38,572 nucleotides of DNA, taken from positions 1-38,572 of the forward strand of contig QYQN01000083.1 of assembly GCA_007280895.1 (NCBI GenBank), written 5' to 3'. The notes under the pieces were generated by a model that was given only the letters and a program-made list of their open reading frames with translations, did no database searches and was not told the origin of the DNA. The DNA is from Methylococcaceae bacterium. Lineage in GTDB: Bacteria; Pseudomonadota; Gammaproteobacteria; Methylococcales; Methylomonadaceae. Every line of letters starts with the position of its first letter. Within the stretch, counting starts at the first letter, position 1. Both the position numbers and the translations under genes were made by a program. Shown here in pieces: positions 25,770-34,079 of the stretch.

Positions 25770-27481
25770 GCGTTTGTTCCTCGTACAGCTGGCATTGCAG
25801 CAGGTTGTGAGCGTTGGTTTAGTTTTGCCAAGATTTCATCGCGTGGCCCATCTAATACCAGTGAGCCTTCATTTAATACCATGATTCTATCAACCAAGCT
25901 TAAAATGCCTACGCGATGGGTAATTACAATAATGGTGCAGCCGCGTTGTTTAAATGCAGCTAAGGCTTGGGCTAAGGCTTGTTCACCTTGATCATCTAAA
26001 TTGGAATTGGGTTCGTCTAACACAATTAATACGGGATTTCCGTACAGTGCGCGTGCTAAACCAATGCGTTGACGTTGACCTGCGGATAACACACCGCCGG
26101 TACTGCCAATTTCTGTATCGTAGCCTTGAGGTAAATGCAAAATCATGTCATGAACGCCAGCCGCTTGAGCTGCATCCACCACTTTGTTAGCATCCACTTC
26201 TCCAAAACGTGCAATATTTTCTGCAATGCTGCCATCAAATAATTCAACATCCTGAGGTAGATAGCCAATATGATGACCAATGGCGGCACGTTCGAGTTGG
26301 TTGACATCGGCACCATCAAGTCGAATCGCCCCATTTGCTGCGGGCCAAATGCCTAAAATTGCACGTGCTAAGGTGGATTTTCCAGAGGCACTGGCACCAA
26401 TTAACGCAACAAATGAGCCGGCTTCAATGGTGAAATTAAGTCCTTTTAAGACGGCAGTTTTAGCACCAGGCGGTGCGACAACAGCTTGTTCAGCTTGAAT
26501 TTTACCCGTTGGAAAAGGTAAGGGCATATGCTCAGCTTCGGGCGGAAATTGCGCTAATAAAGTATTTAAACGTTCGTAAGCCGTCCGTGCAGATAAAAAT
26601 TGTTTCCAACTACCAATCATTAAATCTATAGGCGCTAAGGCACGACCTAATAAAATAGAGCCACCAATCATTAAGCCTGGGCTAATTTGTTTTTCAATGG
26701 CGAGCCATGCGCCCAAGCCTAAGATTAATGATTGGATAGTGAGACGATAAGTTTTTGATAAGGCAGCAATTAAGCCTGCTTTTTCGGAGGCTTGAGCTTG
26801 TAACATGATTAAGCGCTGTTGTTTATCTTTCCAGCGACTCATTAAATTAGGCAGCATGCCTAAGGCATGGACAATTTCAGCATTACGTAGATTTCGTGCG
26901 GTGATATTTGAGCTTTCAATCGAGACTTTATTTGCTTTATCGAGGTCATCGTGGGTGGCACGTTCATTCCAGATGGCAAGTAAAATGAGTAAAATTGCGG
27001 ATATTACGGCGACTACGCCAAAAGTGTAATGGAATAAAAATAATAGACCAACATACACCGGTAACCACGGCGCATCAAAGAAAGCAAACAAGCCATTGCC
27101 AGTCAGAAACTGTCTTAAAGCCAATAAATCGCCAATTGCTTGGGTGCTGCTTTTTCCACCGCTCATAAGTGATTGGCGAAACATTACGCGATACAAGCGT
27201 TCATTTAGTAAGACATCAAAACGTGCACTGACGCGAATAAGAATTTGCGAACGAACCCATTCTAAGGCGCCTAACATAGCAAATAAAACGACAGCTAGCA
27301 GGGTTAGCATTAATAATGTTGAGGTGCTACTACTTCCTAACACCCGATCATAGACTTGCATCATATAAATCGAGGGGAAGAGCATTAATAAATTGATAAA
27401 TAAGCTAAATATAGCCGCAGATTGAAAGGACTGCCGGCAATGATGAATGGCTTGTGCGAGTTCTGAAGCGGGTAAGCGCAT
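25766..27481 (-). CDS. Type I secretion ABC transporter, PrtD-like
   Basis: This 571-residue permease-ATPase fusion powers type I secretion. Membrane segments fill about residues 20-280 and the nucleotide-binding domain about 325-555. Walker A is GASASGKST (362-370), the signature is LSAGQRQ (465-471), Walker B is LIVLDEPN (485-492) and the switch His is in THRVG (about 522). There is no N-terminal C39 peptidase or C39-like domain, which fits the PrtD class that exports RTX proteins without a leader peptide, rather than HlyB or bacteriocin exporters. GGAAG precedes the ATG at a good distance. It is the first gene of the operon; the RTX proteins at 15402 and 37137 are the likely cargo. Confidence 0.93.
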   Translation of the reverse strand: MRLPASELAQAIHHCRQSFQSAAIFSLFINLLMLFPSIYMMQVYDRVLGSSSTSTLLMLTLLAVVLFAMLGALEWVRSQILIRVSARFDVLLNERLYRVMFRQSLMSGGKSSTQAIGDLLALRQFLTGNGLFAFFDAPWLPVYVGLLFLFHYTFGVVAVISAILLILLAIWNERATHDDLDKANKVSIESSNITARNLRNAEIVHALGMLPNLMSRWKDKQQRLIMLQAQASEKAGLIAALSKTYRLTIQSLILGLGAWLAIEKQISPGLMIGGSILLGRALAPIDLMIGSWKQFLSARTAYERLNTLLAQFPPEAEHMPLPFPTGKIQAEQAVVAPPGAKTAVLKGLNFTIEAGSFVALIGASASGKSTLARAILGIWPAANGAIRLDGADVNQLERAAIGHHIGYLPQDVELFDGSIAENIARFGEVDANKVVDAAQAAGVHDMILHLPQGYDTEIGSTGGVLSAGQRQRIGLARALYGNPVLIVLDEPNSNLDDQGEQALAQALAAFKQRGCTIIVITHRVGILSLVDRIMVLNEGSLVLDGPRDEILAKLNQRSQPAAMPAVRGTNA

Positions 27482-27798
27482 AGTTGACTTCCGAGTTAAT
27501 GAATAATAGTTGCTATAGCGAGATGTATTGAAGAAGCTTCAATGTACAGGCCTTAAATCGCTATGATACTTCTTAATAAGAAAAAACAGGGGGGGTGATT
27601 ATGTGTGAAGTCCACCGCTTATCCCCCCATTGGTTTGCTGAGCGAAGCGTTGCGTGGACTTCAACAACAAGTAAACAACCTGTTTTATTCAATTATCGTA
27701 AAATATTATGGGTACGAATATGCGTAATACAACAGGTAACTATTAATGCTAAGGATTGTGAAGGCTAGTCCCTGTTAGTTAGAGAACTAGTTCACGAA
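27482..27798. other. 317-base non-coding region between two leftward genes
   Basis: This gap holds the upstream region of the secretion operon (right to left from 27482) and the downstream region of the OmpA-like gene (from 27798). Close to the secretion gene is a 7-bp dyad ATTGAAG/CTTCAAT (27527-27543), which could be an operator. A nested inverted repeat occupies 27583-27686. Bases 27690-27798 show nothing recognisable. No ORF of note was seen. Confidence 0.4.
27583..27686. repeat. Nested inverted repeat, 104 bases
   Basis: Outer arms AAAACAGG (27583-27590) and CCTGTTTT (27679-27686) enclose inner arms GAAGTCCAC (27607-27615) and GTGGACTTC (27654-27662), both perfect. The left part also has a G7 run and the middle a C6 run that could pair. 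The design resembles small intergenic repeats of the ERIC/MITE type; a structured terminator region is the alternative. Confidence 0.4.
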
Positions 27799-28863
27799 TT
27801 AATTAGCAGACCAAATTAATTCAACACGGCGATTTAACTCTTTGCCCATTGCGGTGTTGTTATCAGCGATAGGTTGATTTTCTCCATAACCTTGCGCCGT
27901 TAAGCGATTTTTTACGCCTCGTATTTGTAAATAATCAACGACAGATTGAGAGCGTTTTTGTGATAATTTCATATTGTGTGCATTGCTGCCTTCACTGCTA
28001 GTATGACCACGCACTTCAAGCGCATTTTGTTGTGGATAATTAATTAAGCTTAACGCTACCGTATCAAGAATGTGCAAGGCCGTATCGGTTAATTCAGCTG
28101 AGTCATATTTAAAATTAACGCCTTTCAACTCTAAGCTTACTGAACAACCTTGTGCGTCAACTTTGCTGTTTGCTAAGGTGTTCGGGCATTGGTCTACGCA
28201 ATCATTTACGCCATCAGCATCTGAGTCTACGCTTGTGCAATCAGTTGCTGCAGCAACAGGCGTAGGGACGGGTGTCGTTGGAATGGTTAATTTGATCGCA
28301 CTAGGCTTTGCGCCTAATGGAATTACAAAGCCAACATTGACTACCATATCGTGAAACTCATCCGTGGCGCGTCCAAACGTGGTGTCAAAATTATTATTGT
28401 AGCGATAACGCACGTCGCTGCGTAACAGTAAATTATCATGTACTTCATAAGTGAAGCCGGCGCCTGCTTCGCCAATAAACGAAGCCGCTTCAGTCCCATT
28501 CACACGTGTATTCATGCCGCCTATGCCTATCACTGTGTAAGGTGCAAAGGCTTTGCGAGAAAAGAAATACTGCGCATCTACCGTCGCACCAGCCAATTGC
28601 CACTCATTACCTAAGGCACCTGGCTTTTTATCAAAGCCTTGATAAAAGCCTTTAAATTCAAGGTTAAAATGTTGGTTGATCAGTTTGCCAATACCTAAGC
28701 CACCGCCCCAACCATCTTGAGCACCACGATCACCTGCGGTGTTAATAAAGTTAGCCGTTGGCGCAAGGTACCAGCGATTATCTTGCGTTTCTTCTGCATA
28801 CGCAGCAGGTACAGTGAGTAAAGTAGCTAAGGCCGCAAGGGTTAATACAGTATTTTTCTGCAT
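27799..28863 (-). CDS. OmpA-family outer-membrane protein
   Basis: This 354-residue protein has a signal peptide (cleavage after AYA, residue 23), an N-terminal beta-barrel domain of about 160 residues, a Pro/Thr linker (about 195-205), a short thrombospondin type 3-like calcium segment DSDADGVNDCVDQCPNT (213-229), and a C-terminal OmpA peptidoglycan-binding domain (about 248-352). Peptidoglycan-binding residues lie in VRGHTSSEGS and KELNRRVEL. It anchors the outer membrane to the cell wall and may act as a porin. AGGA precedes the start at normal spacing. It appears to be a single gene. It could be called an OmpF/OprF-type porin, but the exact subfamily is not clear. Confidence 0.9.
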   Translation of the reverse strand: MQKNTVLTLAALATLLTVPAAYAEETQDNRWYLAPTANFINTAGDRGAQDGWGGGLGIGKLINQHFNLEFKGFYQGFDKKPGALGNEWQLAGATVDAQYFFSRKAFAPYTVIGIGGMNTRVNGTEAASFIGEAGAGFTYEVHDNLLLRSDVRYRYNNNFDTTFGRATDEFHDMVVNVGFVIPLGAKPSAIKLTIPTTPVPTPVAAATDCTSVDSDADGVNDCVDQCPNTLANSKVDAQGCSVSLELKGVNFKYDSAELTDTALHILDTVALSLINYPQQNALEVRGHTSSEGSNAHNMKLSQKRSQSVVDYLQIRGVKNRLTAQGYGENQPIADNNTAMGKELNRRVELIWSAN

Positions 28864-28951
28864 AAGGTTTTTTCCTATTTATTATGGTAGAAGTGGGAGA
28901 GTATCTATTTTGAAGTATAGTTATTATTTTTATTTTAAGGATGTAGCGTTG

Positions 28952-29326
28952 TTATATTTTATGCACTTTATTACTGATTTTATAGAATAATAGCAGGCTG
29001 CTTGCCGCAATGCTGGCACCGATTGTATCGGCAAGCCAATCCATAGTGTCTGAGGATCTATGCTCTACAAACGATTGATGCCATTCATCGCTGATGCCAT
29101 AAATACTACAAAACATCACACTTAATACGGCTAGCAGTAGAGGCGAACTTAACCAACAAGCTAATGTGCGCCAAACTAATAACGCCATAATAAAATAGGC
29201 ACCAGCATGATGGACTTTATCTTGATGCTCAAACCACATAGGTGCGGGTAATGAAGGCTGTGCCGACAGCCAGTAAATAAACAAGCAATAACTAACTAAT
29301 GTTAATATTATCAGTAATTTAATCAT
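28952..29326 (-). CDS. VanZ-like membrane protein
   Basis: This 124-residue protein has the VanZ-like layout: a first membrane segment, the motif SAQPSLP (about 21-27), HQDKVHHAGAYFIMA, further membrane segments, and the conserved block ISDEWHQSFVEHRSSDTMDW (about 78-97) before a last membrane segment. VanZ-family proteins are poorly understood; the founding member gives low-level teicoplanin resistance in enterococci, and most proteobacterial members have no known role. Its ATG (29324-29326) overlaps the divergent ATG of the next gene (29325-29327), and no Shine-Dalgarno precedes it. Both N-termini are family-like, so the overlap appears real. Confidence 0.85.
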   Translation of the reverse strand: MIKLLIILTLVSYCLFIYWLSAQPSLPAPMWFEHQDKVHHAGAYFIMALLVWRTLACWLSSPLLLAVLSVMFCSIYGISDEWHQSFVEHRSSDTMDWLADTIGASIAASSLLLFYKISNKVHKI

Positions 29327-30125
29327 GAAAAATATATTTGAAATTGCAGCAAGCTGTTTGCACAGTGCTGATGTAAAGGAAAAGCTTAGGTTGACGCATC
29401 TAGCACGATTTTATTTAGAACACGGTGAGTTAAGCTTCAATAATTCTTGCGCGGTTGCAGAGATTGCCAGTGTAAAATTTCCAGACCAGCCGGAGTGGCT
29501 TGCGCCACGCTTTGTTCCCAAACGAAAGTTAACTGCCCCAGGTGGCGTTGCGGCTTTTTTTCATGCCATAGCGCATATTGAATTTGTGGCGATTTATTTA
29601 GCATGGGATATTTTATATCGATTTCGTGACTTACCCGATGAATTTTATCAGGATTGGTTGCGTATTGCTGACGAAGAAGCCCAGCATTTTGAATTAATCT
29701 GTCAACACATGGCAGGTTTAGGAATGGCGTATGGTGATTTGCCCGCGCATGGTGGGTTATGGGAGTTAGCACAAGCCACCGCAGATGATTTATTAGCACG
29801 TTTAGCCTTAGTGCCACGCTGCATGGAAGCACGTGGCCTTGATGTGACGCCAGGTTTGATTAGCAAATTTGAAAAATTACAGGATACTGCCAGTATTGCT
29901 GTGTTAGAACGTATCTTAACCGATGAAGTTGGGCATGTGGAACGAGGTTCATACTGGTTTCGTTGGGTTTGTGAGCAGCAAGGCCAGGATCCAGAGGAAC
30001 GTTATCGCAGTTTATTATTAGCGTATTATGAGGGTGGCAAACCCAAAGGACCCTTTAATCGAGAAATGCGTATAATTGCAGGTTTTTCGTCAGCGGAGTT
30101 GGATTGGTTGGAAGCAACACTATGA
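29325..30125 (+). CDS. COG2833/DUF455 ferritin-like protein
   Basis: This 266-residue protein belongs to the DUF455 (COG2833) ferritin-like family. Possible di-iron ligands are visible in a four-helix arrangement: H80, H84 and E86 in FFHAIAHIEF, E117/E118 and H121 in ADEEAQHFE, E168 in MEARGLD, and E201 and H204 in DEVGHVERG. The family is found next to diverse metabolic genes and has no settled function; a redox or hydroxylation role would fit a di-iron centre. The N-terminus FEIAASCLHSADVKEKLRLT is family-like and supports the ATG at 29325 despite the absence of a Shine-Dalgarno. Its TGA overlaps the nnrS ATG (ATGA), so the two are translationally coupled. Confidence 0.88.
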   Translation: MKNIFEIAASCLHSADVKEKLRLTHLARFYLEHGELSFNNSCAVAEIASVKFPDQPEWLAPRFVPKRKLTAPGGVAAFFHAIAHIEFVAIYLAWDILYRFRDLPDEFYQDWLRIADEEAQHFELICQHMAGLGMAYGDLPAHGGLWELAQATADDLLARLALVPRCMEARGLDVTPGLISKFEKLQDTASIAVLERILTDEVGHVERGSYWFRWVCEQQGQDPEERYRSLLLAYYEGGKPKGPFNREMRIIAGFSSAELDWLEATL

Positions 30126-31315
30126 AATCATCACTTAGTACATCTACTCAACAGCGCGTGAATTCGCCATTATTTGCCATGGGCTTCCGAGTGTTTTTTG
30201 TGCTAGCCAGTGCCTCAGCCTTACTGCTGATTTTAGTATGGAACGCACTGTTTAACGCCGAGCTTAAGTTTAGTAATTATTTCTCTTCGACTACTTGGCA
30301 CGCACATGAAATGCTGTTGGGCTATGCTGTTGCGGTCATTGCTGGTTTTTTATTAACCGCAGTGAAAAATTGGACCGGCAAAACAACCCTAGAAGGCGAT
30401 CACTTAGCTGCTCTCGCCTTGCTTTGGGTGTACGGAAGAATTTTACCGTTTTATTCAGGATTACTCCCCGATGCCATGATTGCCTTAGTTGATATGGCTT
30501 TTCTACCCATCTTGATGATTTTCATTGGCAGAGCGATGCTGCAAGCCAAATACTATCAAGGCAGTATTTACTTGCTCATGCTGGCGTTAATGACTACCGG
30601 CAATGCGTTAATTCATGGTGAGCAATTAGGACTTTTTACCCACACTGCAACGATTGGTTTGCAAGGGGTCTTGGCCACGCTGGTACTGATGATGGTAGTC
30701 GTTACGGGTAAAGTCGTGCCTTTCTTTATTGAGCGCGCCTTGTCAGGCACCTTAATTTTACGCCGACCACTGCTAGACGGGTGTGCACTGAGCAGTGCAG
30801 TGCTGTTGTTTATCACCCAGCTTGTCGGCGGTGCACCGGCATTAATCATCTTGTTTGCCCTGATTACTGCGGGCTTGCATAGCCTTCGTTTAGCTGGGTG
30901 GTATGTGCCAAGAATTCGTTATGTGCCCTTACTTTGGGTTTTATGTGTTGGCTATGCTTGGATAATTATTGGTTTCTTATTAACGGCGCTCGCAGCGCTG
31001 GGCTGGTGCGCTGCAAGTCTAGCGCTGCATGCCTTTACTGTGGGGGGTATTGGCGTGTTATCAATAGGCATGATGGCAAGGGTTGCCCTTGGACATACTG
31101 GACGAGCATTACGGGTATCCAATGCCATAACCTTGGCCTTTGTGTTCATTAATCTTGCCGCCTTATGCCGAGTGTTGTTACCCCTAACCTGGCTTAATGG
31201 CTACAATTATTTTATCTACGTAGCCACATTATGTTGGTTGGCGGCGTTTGCCTTATTCGTCGTTATTTATTGGCCCATATTGGTTAAGCCGCGTGCCGAT
31301 GGACAGCTTGGTTAA
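30122..31315 (+). CDS. nnrS: NnrS family haem- and copper-containing membrane protein
   Basis: NnrS proteins are polytopic inner-membrane haem/copper proteins that protect against nitric oxide-related stress. The 397-residue product has about twelve hydrophobic segments and the family motifs WHAHEMLLGY near residue 53, a central VVVTGKVVPFFIERAL, and ARVALGHTGRAL near residue 320. A TTG at 30104 would add six residues, but ATG 30122 overlaps the upstream stop as ATGA and has GGAAG 8 bases upstream, so it is chosen. Coupling to the ferritin-like gene suggests a common role in redox or NO stress; that is inference. Confidence 0.92.
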   Translation: MKSSLSTSTQQRVNSPLFAMGFRVFFVLASASALLLILVWNALFNAELKFSNYFSSTTWHAHEMLLGYAVAVIAGFLLTAVKNWTGKTTLEGDHLAALALLWVYGRILPFYSGLLPDAMIALVDMAFLPILMIFIGRAMLQAKYYQGSIYLLMLALMTTGNALIHGEQLGLFTHTATIGLQGVLATLVLMMVVVTGKVVPFFIERALSGTLILRRPLLDGCALSSAVLLFITQLVGGAPALIILFALITAGLHSLRLAGWYVPRIRYVPLLWVLCVGYAWIIIGFLLTALAALGWCAASLALHAFTVGGIGVLSIGMMARVALGHTGRALRVSNAITLAFVFINLAALCRVLLPLTWLNGYNYFIYVATLCWLAAFALFVVIYWPILVKPRADGQLG

Positions 31316-31389
31316 CAAACGTTCCTGAGCAGAAAGGTGGTCTTAGTTAGTAGCGTATTTTGTTTTTATTAGTGATAAAAGGCACCATA

Positions 31390-33153
31390 ATGAGTGAGTA
31401 TCTTAGTTGTTGCAGAGAAAAAATTGCCCAGCAATGTGCAGGTTTTTTCTGCCTGTTTTTTCTGGTATTACCTGTGTCAGCGCAAGAAGAGGCCGTGCAA
31501 AATGAAAATACCTTGCCGCCTACCTTATCGGCGTGGATGCATGTTAAGCAACATCCAGATTTACAATTGCATGACTTTTCAAATCGTGCGGATGATTTGC
31601 AGCACTTGTATGCACTGTTTAATAATCAATTTTTATGGGTCAATACAGAAAATAGCGAGCTTTCAGCGGTGTTACGGTTACTGGATAATGCCGCTGAAAA
31701 TGGCTTAAACAAGGCTGACTATGATAGCGAGAGCTTGACTAAACGTTGGCAGCAATTAAGTGCGCAAGGATCTGATGTCTCCGAAGAACAGTTAGCGCGT
31801 TTGGATACGGCAGTGAGCATTTCATTGTTACGTTATTTACATGATTTGCATTATGGACGCGTCAATCCTAAGGGCATTAATTACAACTTAAAGTTAAGAG
31901 AAAAAAAATTACTGGATTTACCCGTACTCATCAAAGAGCACATAATTAAGCATGAGGTGCTTTCCTTACAGCAACACATTGAACCTCAATTAGCTCAATA
32001 TCAACTACTTAAGCGCGCGCTGGTACAGTATAGAAAACTTGCAAGTGTGACGCCGTCGTATCACTTTTCACTACAGCAGCCCGTACATCCTGGTGAACTG
32101 TATCCTCAGCTAGCAGAACTGCGCATGTTATTAATGACCTTAGCAGATTTAGCTGTTACGCCCACTAACCCTAATGAGACTAAAGATAATCGTTATCAAA
32201 ATGAAGAAGTGACGGCAGTAAAAAAATTTCAATATCGCCATGGTTTGGCGGCAGATGGGGTTATTGGTGCGTCAACTATTGCTGAATTAAATACGCCGTT
32301 AGCGCGACGCGTTATGCAGCTCGAATTAGCCATGGAGCGGTTGCGTTGGTTGCCAAGCTTAAGTTCAGACCCCTCCATTTTGGTTAATATTCCAGCCTTT
32401 GAATTATTAGCCTATGAAAATGTTAATGATCCCCAAGCCAGTGTGCTGAAAATGCCGGTAGTGGTGGGACGGGCAATGAAAAATCAAACGCCAGTGCTTA
32501 TGGCCTCGATGAGCTTTATAGATTTTGCGCCGTATTGGAACGTGCCTTATAAAATTGTAAAAGAGGAGTTGTTACCTAAATTACAACAAAATCCAAGTTT
32601 TTTAGCTCATGAAAACATGGAGTTAGTCTCTAGTAACGGCGTGGTGGAATTTGATTTTTCGTCCCTTAGTTTATTAAAACAAGGCACGATAAGGATTCGG
32701 CAACGGCCGGGTAAGAAAAATGCCTTAGGAAAAGTAAAATTTTTATTCCCAAATAAAGACGATGTCTATTTGCATGACACACCAGCAAATGCTTTGTTTG
32801 GACGTTCGCGGCGAGATTTTAGTCATGGCTGTGTAAGAGTTTCTGATCCTGAAGCCTTAGCTCTTTTTGCGCTTCGCAACCAACCAAAATGGGATCAAGA
32901 AAGTATTCGTAAGGCAATGACTTCCCCTAAAATGCAGCGCGTATTTTTAAAAACCCCTATTCCTGTTTTGTTTTTTTACGTCACAGCTTTTTTTGATCAA
33001 CAAAATGAACTTATATTCTATCCAGATATTTATGAACAAGATGGGGTGCTGCAGGAAGCGTTAAAACAAGCCGAAGACCTCTCAGATCAATTACTCTTTG
33101 CGAGTAAGTCAGGTGGCACAACCGATAAAACCGCAACGGATTTTACCGAATAA
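31390..33153 (+). CDS. ldtD: L,D-transpeptidase, LdtD (YcbB)-like
   Basis: This periplasmic enzyme makes 3-3 (mDAP-mDAP) crosslinks in peptidoglycan. From ATG 31390 the product has 587 residues (E. coli LdtD 615). It has a signal peptide ending VSA-QEE (about residue 31), an N-terminal scaffold, a peptidoglycan-binding domain (about 270-302, with FQYRHGLAADGVIG) and a YkuD catalytic domain (about 325-500). Catalytic residues lie in DDVYLHDT (H462) and FSHGCVRV (H479, C481). A start 30 bases upstream would place charged residues ahead of the signal peptide; AAAGG seven bases before 31390 supports the choice. It is convergent with a MepK-like gene, its usual partner in other species. Confidence 0.93.
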   Translation: MSEYLSCCREKIAQQCAGFFCLFFLVLPVSAQEEAVQNENTLPPTLSAWMHVKQHPDLQLHDFSNRADDLQHLYALFNNQFLWVNTENSELSAVLRLLDNAAENGLNKADYDSESLTKRWQQLSAQGSDVSEEQLARLDTAVSISLLRYLHDLHYGRVNPKGINYNLKLREKKLLDLPVLIKEHIIKHEVLSLQQHIEPQLAQYQLLKRALVQYRKLASVTPSYHFSLQQPVHPGELYPQLAELRMLLMTLADLAVTPTNPNETKDNRYQNEEVTAVKKFQYRHGLAADGVIGASTIAELNTPLARRVMQLELAMERLRWLPSLSSDPSILVNIPAFELLAYENVNDPQASVLKMPVVVGRAMKNQTPVLMASMSFIDFAPYWNVPYKIVKEELLPKLQQNPSFLAHENMELVSSNGVVEFDFSSLSLLKQGTIRIRQRPGKKNALGKVKFLFPNKDDVYLHDTPANALFGRSRRDFSHGCVRVSDPEALALFALRNQPKWDQESIRKAMTSPKMQRVFLKTPIPVLFFYVTAFFDQQNELIFYPDIYEQDGVLQEALKQAEDLSDQLLFASKSGGTTDKTATDFTE

Positions 33154-33223
33154 GCGCCTCAAACGTTTAATGAGATGGACGGTTAAGCCGCTTCCTACCA
33201 GTTAACATAGCTTTTGTCATGCC

Positions 33224-33952
33224 CTACCAACTGCGTACTGGCCCTGTATCAAGATGCACAAACTGTGTGGCGGGGTAATAGCCTACGCCCCCTTGTTGCA
33301 TAGATAAGGCAGCATTTTTTATATGTGCCAGTGCCAGTCCTTCAATCCGAATATCGATAGCGCGTCCTTCCATGTGAAAGCTATGTTTAGCGACGCCTTT
33401 GCGTTGAAAATGCATGGCTAAATTAGTCAAGGGCGAGCGATACGCAGAAATCACTTGAAATGGTTTGTGGGTACCTAAGTGCGATTGCAAACTATGCAGC
33501 TGATCGAGCAGTTTTAAATCGATGGGATGAATGCTGCCGGTGTGGTAATCACGGGCAAAATAATTGATTTCATGCAGTGCGTCGTGAAGGTAATTGCCGT
33601 GTTCAAAATAGGTAAGGGTGATTTTATCGCCCGTATTTAGATTATGTAAGGCAATGCTTTTATGGAAAGGAGAAAACTGCGTGTTAGTGTGAATGGCGGG
33701 AGACGTTTTAGCGTTGGCGGGTATAGGGCTACTGCGTTTACTGATGGGGGTGGGCTTTCGGTCATGCCGTGACCGCTTTGAAGTATGGGATACTGCGTTC
33801 TTTTTTGGGTGTTTGTGAGGACTAAGCACGTGCTTCGTTGCACTGAATACCTCAGCACTACTCAGTGCAAGCATTGACCCAAAGGCACAGTGCTTTAAAA
33901 ATTTTCGTCGCGCTAAACGTGTGGCGTCGTTGTCACTATCAATCGATGTCAT
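33224..33952 (-). CDS. MepK (YcbK, DUF882)-like peptidoglycan peptidase
   Basis: This 242-residue protein has a Tat-type signal: ARRKFLK with twin Arg at 15-16, then a hydrophobic stretch to about residue 38. A basic, Ser/Pro/His-rich linker (about 40-95) leads to the DUF882/peptidase M15-like domain (about 97-242). Likely zinc ligands are H193 and D200 in FHMEGRAIDI and H233 in FVHLDTGP; SAYRSP is also characteristic. E. coli MepK cuts D,D and L,D crosslinks, including the 3-3 links made by LdtD. Here it faces ldtD tail to tail, 70 bases apart, instead of following it. The long basic linker is absent from the 182-residue E. coli protein. Confidence 0.88.
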   Translation of the reverse strand: MTSIDSDNDATRLARRKFLKHCAFGSMLALSSAEVFSATKHVLSPHKHPKKNAVSHTSKRSRHDRKPTPISKRSSPIPANAKTSPAIHTNTQFSPFHKSIALHNLNTGDKITLTYFEHGNYLHDALHEINYFARDYHTGSIHPIDLKLLDQLHSLQSHLGTHKPFQVISAYRSPLTNLAMHFQRKGVAKHSFHMEGRAIDIRIEGLALAHIKNAALSMQQGGVGYYPATQFVHLDTGPVRSW

Positions 33953-34079
33953 AACTCAGGGTAGCAAGGCAAAGTAGAGGTTTTGGGAGTGTCTTTGCTG
34001 TTAATACTGCCAGTTATTTGCTTAATGAAAGCTTAAATCACCACGCTGATGTTAATAATTTTTTTTATTGCGAGGGTGT

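Noticed and set aside
25766-27481. Bacteriocin or microcin exporter
   Set aside because: The ABC protein lacks a C39 peptidase domain and no small leader peptide gene is nearby; RTX proteins are the obvious cargo.
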